DNA of 21,208 nt from Rhizophlyctis rosea (lineage: Eukaryota > Chytridiomycota > Chytridiomycetes > Rhizophlyctidales > Rhizophlyctidaceae). The notes under the pieces are model-generated. The model was not told the DNA's origin. It searched no databases and saw nothing but the letters and a program-made list of their open reading frames with translations. A program made the position numbers and the translations under genes. The stretch lies in assembly GCA_027596075.1 (NCBI GenBank), contig JADGJC010000422.1:1-21208 (forward strand). Reading direction: 5' to 3'. This document shows positions 19,194 to 21,208 of the stretch, piece after piece. The first letter of the stretch is position 1; each line of letters begins with the position of its first letter.

Positions 19194-19342
19194 GTCAAAT
19201 TGGGAGTCTCCTTTCACCTGTCATTTCCATTCATCCGCGACTTCAATGCAGTTTAGCAGCAGTGGTGTTCGTCATATCCGTCAGCCCTTAGCAGTGTACT
19301 GAAATTTACCATAAGACCACTTTCTACGAAACTTAGTCAACA

Positions 19343-21208
19343 ATGAGCTTGCCTAACCACCGACTAAACCCCCACTTCCGTGCGCGACTGCCGAAATGGG
19401 ACCCAGACACAGGTCCCATAATCGTCGGCACAGTAGCAGCAGTAGTCATAAGCGGAGCAATATACATATACTGGGACTCCATATCATCATCACTGTCACG
19501 CTCCACAAAACCAAAGTCAAACACCTCCAGCGACGAACCCACCAACCCCACCACAACAACCTCTCCAGACCACCACTTCCCCTCCCTCTTCCAAAACACC
19601 AAAACTCCCGTCCCAGACCTCCCACCCCCACCACCCATACAAGTCGACCTATCAGACCCCGCACGAGGCCTGCCGCTTGATGGGGATGTAATAGTTGATA
19701 TTGTAACGAAAATTGTTTCACATACCACGCCACGAGTCCCACCGCCGGATCGGACGCGGTCGACGGACGCGTTGCATTTGCAGGGTGCTACGGACGCCGT
19801 GCGGAAGGTTGCTGGGAGTGTTGCGGGGAAGGTTGCCGGAATTTTGGGGGATGGTGCTGCTGCGAAGGGTAGTGCTGGTACTGGTGCGGCTGCGGGTATG
19901 GATGGGGTTGCGAATGCTGATGGGAAGACTGTAGTGATGCCTACATTTGAGGCCCAGAGAAGCAGGTTGATCGACACAATATCGGGAGCAAAAAGAGCCA
20001 ATGTTCCATTGCTTGGTATGTTGGTGTTGTTCATATGCTTGCTTTGAGAGCAGGAGTGGAATGGAGGAGGGGAATGGAGGAGGGGAATGGAGAAGAAGGG
20101 AGGAGAGAAGGGCGAATTGGTGAGGGAGGAGGCGGGGGTGGGGAAGCGCAGGCTGGTGGTTGGGAAGGTGAAGGGGAAAGGAGGAGGAAGGTTTTCTGCG
20201 TTCTGGGGTTACGGGCAAACTCCGTAGGGTAATGAGTGCACCAAGTCTTACTCACAACATTCATCCATTATCCCACAGTCAAAGGCTCACCCGGCATAGG
20301 CAAGCGCACCGCCCTCCAACACTACGCATTCACCCAATCACATCACCGCCCCGCCATCTTCATCGACCTTTCCGAACTCTATCCCAGCAGACAACCACAC
20401 GACCGTCACATGCTAGACATAGAATTCGGCGACACCGAACCGTCAGATGATCCAGCAGAGAGTCAAGACGACCAGGAAGACCAAGAAGAGCAAAACATCT
20501 GGATCAAAGCGCTTGAAACGGCGTTTGGTGTTGGGTCTTCTTCTGAAGGTTTGACTCTTTCAAATTTCTCCTCCCAAAACGTCATCTCATCTGTGATTTG
20601 TCATACAGACTCACGATCCCACTTGACACACTCCCTCCGCCTCATCGCCCAATCCTCCACTCACGGCCCGACACTCCTAATCCTAACCGACGTCCACCTC
20701 CTCTTCACGGGCTCACAACGCATATTTAGAGAAAAGACAACGGAAACGTTGCGGTGGTTGCATGAGCGGTGTGTGGAGGGGAGTTTGGAGGTTGTGCTTG
20801 CGGAGGGGAGGGGTGGGGGGAGTGGGGTTTTGAAGACTGGTATGTTTTGGTGTTTCGTTTGATAACTTTCGTTTTGTGTTTACTTATGGATGCTCGGGTT
20901 TTCATATTTGCAGTACACCCCTACACTCTATCACTCGCCACTTGTCGGTTGACAGCTGCACCGGCGGAGGAGATGAAAGCCTATTTGTTGGGACAGGTTA
21001 ATTCGGTGTTGCCGCAACATAAAGAGTTTAGTGAGACGCAGACGACGACGTGGTGCCAGTATTTTGGAGGGGATTTGAGGGAGGTGCGGGCTTTTGTTGA
21101 GGGGGAGGGAGATTTGGCAGGTGAGAATGGGTGTACATCGCTTTTTCGAACTGGATGAGCTTGGTATTGAGTCATGCCCTTTCTTCTTTTTGGTAACAGC
21201 ATACATCT
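19343..21208 (+). CDS. Membrane-anchored P-loop NTPase (partial, runs off the right edge)
   Basis: Exons 19343-20015, 20279-20548, 20609-20839, 20914-21120 and 21200 onward; introns of 263, 60, 74 and 79 nt, all GT-AG and in frame. The ATG has A at -3. Residues about 24-45 (GPIIVGTVAAVVISGAIYIY) form one membrane helix. A Ser/Thr/Pro-rich linker and an Ala/Gly-rich segment follow (to about 205). The Walker A motif GSPGIGKRT is at 227-235 just after the first intron, then AIFIDLSELY, an acidic insert (about 280-296) and a hydrophobic strand LLILTDVH (337-344) as a Walker B candidate, with D but H where E is usual. Later ATCRLTAAPAEEMKAYLLGQ and FGGDLREVRAFVE resemble the lid region of AAA+/STAND-type ATPases. 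This suggests an ATPase tethered to an organelle or plasma membrane; I cannot name the family. The 60-nt second intron has no stop and is a multiple of three, so it could be retained. Confidence 0.75.
20058..20096 (+). repeat. 3 x 13-bp polypurine repeat inside intron 1
   Basis: GGAATGGAGGAGG at 20058-20070 and 20071-20083, then a variant at 20084-20096, within a purine-only stretch of the 263-nt first intron. The expansion probably explains why this intron is about four times longer than the others. Confidence 0.8.

Larger units (their letters stand above)
16584..19342. other. 2.8-kb divergent intergenic region
   Basis: Lies between the divergent starts of the RING gene and the P-loop NTPase gene, so it holds both promoters. 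It contains a 12-bp palindrome with CACGTG (16977-16988), a 2 x 40-bp repeat (17118-17197), a 22-bp-stem inverted repeat (18467-18561) and a bZIP-type cluster (19161-19193). A 91-codon open frame at 18128-18403 (+) has no homology or splice support that I can see and is not called as a gene. Confidence 0.55.

Overview
The window looks like nuclear DNA of a fungus, most probably a chytrid-like early-diverging one. The support is: short GT-AG introns (about 59-79 nt, one of 263 nt) in several genes, intron-free and intron-bearing eukaryotic tRNA genes with oligo-T stops, good Kozak contexts in place of ribosome binding sites, and two diverged copies of a large F-box-like family. The lineage is inference from gene content; no phylogenetic marker is present. 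There is no operon, CRISPR array, rRNA or recognisable transposase.

Layout. 1-786: a polyC/polyG tract, then nothing recognisable. 787-860: tRNA-Asn(GUU), followed by an imperfect 70-bp tandem repeat. 1110-2848 (-): a broken F-box-like gene (copy A). 3455-5543 (-): its tandem paralogue (copy B), better kept but also with frame breaks; one 30-bp element, 29/30 identical, lies about 240-280 bp upstream of both starts. 6098-6180 (-): tRNA-Leu(AAG). 7834-8959 (-): a three-exon SAP18 homologue with an acidic N-terminus and an RD/RG-rich tail. 9260-10316 (-): an ankyrin-repeat gene with an unresolved 5' part. 12729-12814 (+): tRNA-Gly(GCC) with a 15-nt intron. 14401/14553-16509 (-): a six-exon RING plus zinc-ribbon E3 ligase candidate with a probable 5'UTR intron. 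19343->21208 (+): a membrane-anchored P-loop NTPase running off the right edge, with a bZIP-type site cluster in its promoter. The long spaces at 6.2-7.8, 10.3-12.7, 12.8-14.4 and 16.6-19.3 kb hold short tandem duplications and one 22-bp-stem hairpin, but no gene I can defend.

The genes do not form one pathway. SAP18 (histone deacetylase, ASAP and PSAP complexes) and the RING protein (nuclear-looking, acidic) both suggest chromatin or RNA work, and the F-box-like proteins suggest ubiquitin-linked turnover, but their proximity is probably incidental. The most notable window-wide pattern is that four otherwise coherent reading frames each change frame at a short homopolymer. That is either systematic indel error in the assembly or real decay, and it should be settled before any of these proteins is trusted at full length. 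I found no convincing new biological system; the best leads are the conserved 30-bp element, the isolated hairpin and the frame-break pattern.
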